Below, piece by piece: positions 41,755 to 44,238 of a stretch of 44,238 bases of DNA. Origin of the DNA: a candidate division WOR-3 bacterium (lineage in GTDB: Bacteria > Hydrothermota > Tepidihabitantia > SM23-42); assembly GCA_011052815.1 (NCBI GenBank), contig DRIG01000014.1:1-44238 (forward strand), in the 5' to 3' direction. The translations under genes were made by a program, and so were the position numbers. The first letter of the stretch is position 1. The number at the start of each line of letters is the position of its first letter. Below the pieces are notes generated by a model. That model did not search any database and was not told the DNA's origin. It saw only the letters and a list, made by a program, of their open reading frames with translations.

Positions 41755-43026
41755 TTATGACCAGAAGGCCCAGAGGAAAAGCGCTGCTCCGGTCACCGCC
41801 GCGAGCGTGAACGGCAACCCGACTTTGATGAAATCGAGGAAATTTATTTTTATACCGTTTTTCTTCAGTAGTCCCACTCCCACGATATTCGCTGCGGCTC
41901 CGATCGGTGTGATATTCCCGCCTATTGTGGTACCGATGATCGTTCCGAAAAGGAGGAGATAGAGGGGATAGCCATGCTGGTTCGAGAGGGTGGTTACCAC
42001 CCCGACCATTGCGGCGAAATAGGGGACATTATCGACAAATGCGGAGATGAAGACGGAAAAGACGACGAGTACGATATATGTAAGGAGGAGGTTCCCTGAT
42101 GTTATTCTACCGACCAATTCCGCCAAGACCATGGTTGTTCCGGTCTCGGTCAATGCGCCGATAAGGGCGAAGATCGCCGCCAGAAAAAAGAATGTTTCCC
42201 AATCCGTGTCTTTCAGGATGTTGAACGACTTGATGCGTTTTGAAAAGAAACTCCAGATTATTCCGATAAAGGCGAGCACAACACAGATGATTCCTCCGAG
42301 ATAATCCATAAAACCATGGATGAAAGAACCGACGGCGAGACCGGCGATGAGTGCGATGAGCAGTATACCCGGAAACAGACTGGTGATCTTTTCGGTTTTG
42401 ATCGCTTTTATCGTTTCCTTATGCCGACGGTTGATGAAATAGATGACCACAAGGGATATGACGGCGGCGAATTCGACGGTAAAGAAAAGGCCGGGTCTGC
42501 CGTGGAAGAAGAAGAAATCATTGAACGTCATACGTGTGGCGCTTGCAAGAATCATACTGGGAGGATCGCCCACCAGGGTCGCTGTACCCTGTAAATTTGA
42601 GGAAAGACAGATTCCCAGGATAAACGGGACAGGAGATACCTTCAGTTTGCGTGATACTTCAAATGCTATCGGTGCGACAATGAGAACCGTGGCGACGTTT
42701 TCAACAAAGGCGGATATGATACCACTGAACGCCGAAAGCCAGATGATCGCCCAGACGAGATTCTTTGACTTGTCGATTATCGCCTCGGCGATATAGGCGG
42801 GGATTTTGGAATATATAAACAACTCGGCGATCACCAGACTTCCCCAGAAAATTCCCAGGATGTTCCAGTTTATGTAATAGAGGATCTTGACGCCGGGCAG
42901 AAGCCCGATGACAAAGAGCAGAGCGACTCCTGCCCATGCCATGATGGATTTATAATTATGAAATATGATTATCGCAATGTAGATACAGATGAAGATAATA
43001 AGACAGACAATCTGCTCGGATGTCAT
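41755..43026 (-). CDS. ArsB/NhaD-type (ion transporter superfamily) permease
   Basis: 423 residues with about 11-12 transmembrane helices. It has two inverted-repeat-like halves, each with the family pattern. The first contains SAFVENVATVLIVAPIAF then LQGTATLVGDPPSMI. The second contains SAFVDNVPYFAAMVGV then GGNITPIGAAANIVGVG. These are the discontinuous-helix motifs of the ArsB/NhaD/CitT superfamily. The D/N and GDPPS signatures are closest to NhaD/ArsB-like anion or Na+/H+ permeases; the transported ion cannot be decided. Its ATG shares one base with the argF stop (TGATG), so translation is coupled to argF, an odd partner for which I see no obvious reason. Confidence 0.85.
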   Translation of the reverse strand: MTSEQIVCLIIFICIYIAIIIFHNYKSIMAWAGVALLFVIGLLPGVKILYYINWNILGIFWGSLVIAELFIYSKIPAYIAEAIIDKSKNLVWAIIWLSAFSGIISAFVENVATVLIVAPIAFEVSRKLKVSPVPFILGICLSSNLQGTATLVGDPPSMILASATRMTFNDFFFFHGRPGLFFTVEFAAVISLVVIYFINRRHKETIKAIKTEKITSLFPGILLIALIAGLAVGSFIHGFMDYLGGIICVVLAFIGIIWSFFSKRIKSFNILKDTDWETFFFLAAIFALIGALTETGTTMVLAELVGRITSGNLLLTYIVLVVFSVFISAFVDNVPYFAAMVGVVTTLSNQHGYPLYLLLFGTIIGTTIGGNITPIGAAANIVGVGLLKKNGIKINFLDFIKVGLPFTLAAVTGAALFLWAFWS

Positions 43027-43928
43027 CAGCGCTGTAAAAGCCAGAGCATGATTGCTTTTTGAATATGGAGTCGATTCTCAGCCTGGTCAAAGACGATGGA
43101 ATGCGGTCCGTCGATGACTTCATCGGTGATTTCTTCGCCGCGGTGGGCAGGAAGACAGTGCATCACCAGATATTCTTTCCGCGCCGCTTTCAGAAGTTGA
43201 CTGTTGAGTTGATACGGTTTAAAGAGTTTTTTCCTCTGCTCGGCTTCATCTTCTTGTCCCATTGACGCCCAGACATCAGTATATACTATATCGGCATCCT
43301 TCACTGCTTCTTCAGGATCAGTGGTCAACTCGGTCGTCTTCGCCTTTTCCAGATATTCTCTATTCGGTTCATACCCTTGGGGAGTCGCGGCGATGAATCT
43401 GAATCCCAGGATAGCAGAGGCGGCGACAAAGGAATTACAGACATTATTGCCGTCGCCGATATAAGCGATCGTTATATGCTCTAAACCTCCTTTTTTTTCG
43501 ATAACCGTAAAGAGATCGCACATAATCTGGCAGGGATGTTCCAGGTCACTTAAGCCGTTAATCACCGGTATTGCGGAATTTTCCGCTAATTCTTCAACTG
43601 TTTTATGAGCAAAAACGCGGGCCATGATTATGTCGACCCAGCGTGATAGGTTGCGGCCGACGTCTGGCACCGACTCTCTTTTTCCGAGTTTTATGTCTGC
43701 CGGTGCCAGATATATGGCGTGTCCTCCTAATTGGGTCATTCCGGTTTCAAAGGTTACTCTTGTACGCAGGGATGGTTTCTCGAATATCATCGCCAGGGTT
43801 CTGTCCTTTAATCTTTTTTCCTCAAGTCCCTTTTTCTGCGCGTCTTTTACCTTCTCTGCCATTTTAAAAATTTCATAGATCTCTTCTTTATTCAAATCAA
43901 AGATTGAAACAAGGTCTCTTTTGGGCAT
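43026..43928 (-). CDS. argF: Ornithine carbamoyltransferase
   Basis: 300 residues, normal length. The carbamoyl-phosphate loop FEKPSLRTRVTFE lies near residue 50. DLEHPCQ, the DVWASMGQE loop and HCLPAHRGEE follow. The last two motifs distinguish ornithine from aspartate transcarbamylases. It makes citrulline from ornithine and carbamoyl phosphate in arginine synthesis. GGAGG at 43936-43940 lies 7 bases before the ATG. A promoter with consensus -35 is just upstream. No other arginine genes are in the window. A catabolic role is possible but no arginine deiminase genes are adjacent. Confidence 0.95.
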   Translation of the reverse strand: MPKRDLVSIFDLNKEEIYEIFKMAEKVKDAQKKGLEEKRLKDRTLAMIFEKPSLRTRVTFETGMTQLGGHAIYLAPADIKLGKRESVPDVGRNLSRWVDIIMARVFAHKTVEELAENSAIPVINGLSDLEHPCQIMCDLFTVIEKKGGLEHITIAYIGDGNNVCNSFVAASAILGFRFIAATPQGYEPNREYLEKAKTTELTTDPEEAVKDADIVYTDVWASMGQEDEAEQRKKLFKPYQLNSQLLKAARKEYLVMHCLPAHRGEEITDEVIDGPHSIVFDQAENRLHIQKAIMLWLLQR

Positions 43929-43948
43929 TATAGTACCTCCGTATAGGA

Positions 43949-43976
43949 ATAATAGCTATTTTCCTTGATATGTCAA
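43949..43976 (-). promoter_or_regulatory. Promoter of argF and the permease
   Basis: On the minus strand TTGACA (43971-43976) and TATTAT (43949-43954) are 16 bp apart. The leader of about 14 bases contains the GGAGG. The palindrome AATAGCTATT (43951-43960) covers part of the -10 element and spacer and might be an operator, but it is short enough to be chance. Confidence 0.75.
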
Positions 43977-44238
43977 TTATTTTCTCGTTTGAGTGCTCAG
44001 CGCGGAATTCTTTATGAGATTGATGACTTCCAGAATCATCCACAGTACAAAGAGTATGATCACCCCGTTTATTGCAAAGAGAAGCCAGTTGTTTGTCCGA
44101 TAAAAATTGATTATATTCAAGACCATTCCCCAGCCGGTCATTATTATCATAAAGAGCATGGGCAGCCCCGTGAAAAGTATGGACTTCCCCTTTTTATAGA
44201 GATATACTGTTATGACCATCAAGGCGAGTCCCGCCAGA
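43977..44238 (-). CDS. cstA: CstA-like carbon starvation/peptide transporter, C-terminal fragment
   Basis: The frame is open through the right edge, so only the last 86 codons are seen. Three hydrophobic segments are present: LAGLALMVITVYL, ILFTGLPMLFMIIMTGWGMV and LLFAINGVIILFVLWMILEV. The LPMLFM..MT..GMV..I segment and the final W.I.E helix match the C-terminus of CstA family proteins, which import peptides or pyruvate on carbon limitation. Only a few residues support the call, so the family assignment is probable rather than certain. It ends just upstream of the argF promoter on the same strand; no terminator is visible between them. Confidence 0.65.
   Translation of the reverse strand, partial: LAGLALMVITVYLYKKGKSILFTGLPMLFMIIMTGWGMVLNIINFYRTNNWLLFAINGVIILFVLWMILEVINLIKNSALSTQTRK

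Overview
The window looks like chromosomal DNA of an uncultured bacterium from one of the deep candidate phyla related to, or near, the FCB group. Candidate division WOR-3 (Stahlbacteria) is my best guess, by pattern recognition only. The reasons are several secreted proteins ending in type-IX-secretion-like sorting domains, a PorX/PorY-type two-component pair, a gingipain-like C25 peptidase, and YadA-head proteins with the typical 'NYQGYL' N-terminal domain. Base composition is moderate. Genes are packed tightly, many overlap by 4 to 11 bases, and no stretch longer than about 150 bases lacks a gene. I see no rRNA, CRISPR array, insertion sequence or riboswitch. There is one tRNA.

Layout. 1-7385 (+) holds four large secreted or surface proteins: two YadA-head repeat proteins flanking two sorting-domain proteins. 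7505-8432 (-) holds a 54-residue DUF2273-type membrane protein and a PrsW-type protease. 8535-9878 (+) is an unknown membrane protein with internal repeats. 9934-14223 (+) is housekeeping: tsaD, parA, parB, dapA, dapB. 14277-19165 (+) is an envelope operon: polyprenyl-phosphate glycosyltransferase, flippase-like protein, UDP-glucose dehydrogenase, UDP-glucuronate decarboxylase and an MscS channel. 19214-21301 (+) encodes a peptide-binding protein fused to a TonB C-terminal domain. A two-way hairpin region at 21360-21424 separates this from a convergent operon (27049 to 21447, -) of three secreted proteins, one of them the C25 peptidase and one broken by an in-frame TGA. 39250 to 27158 (-) is one apparently continuous unit: tRNA-Leu, tig, clpP, clpX, a weak GT9-like protein, a GAF-GGDEF protein, porY, porX and a giant STAND/TPR/SARP regulator. 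43928 to 39290 (-) holds argF, an ArsB/NhaD-type permease, a YbbR protein and a membrane glycosyltransferase. The right edge cuts a CstA-like gene.

How it fits together. The central minus-strand unit couples protein folding and turnover (trigger factor, ClpXP) to a PorXY phosphorelay, a GGDEF protein and a SARP-type activator. It lies directly upstream, on the same strand, of an operon of type-IX-like cargo including a C25 protease. This suggests a regulatory unit for secretion and envelope stress.

Promoters here are very uniform: TTGAC-type -35, 16 bp spacer, TATAAT-type -10. In five cases the -10 lies only 5 to 8 bases before the start codon, which predicts leaderless mRNAs.
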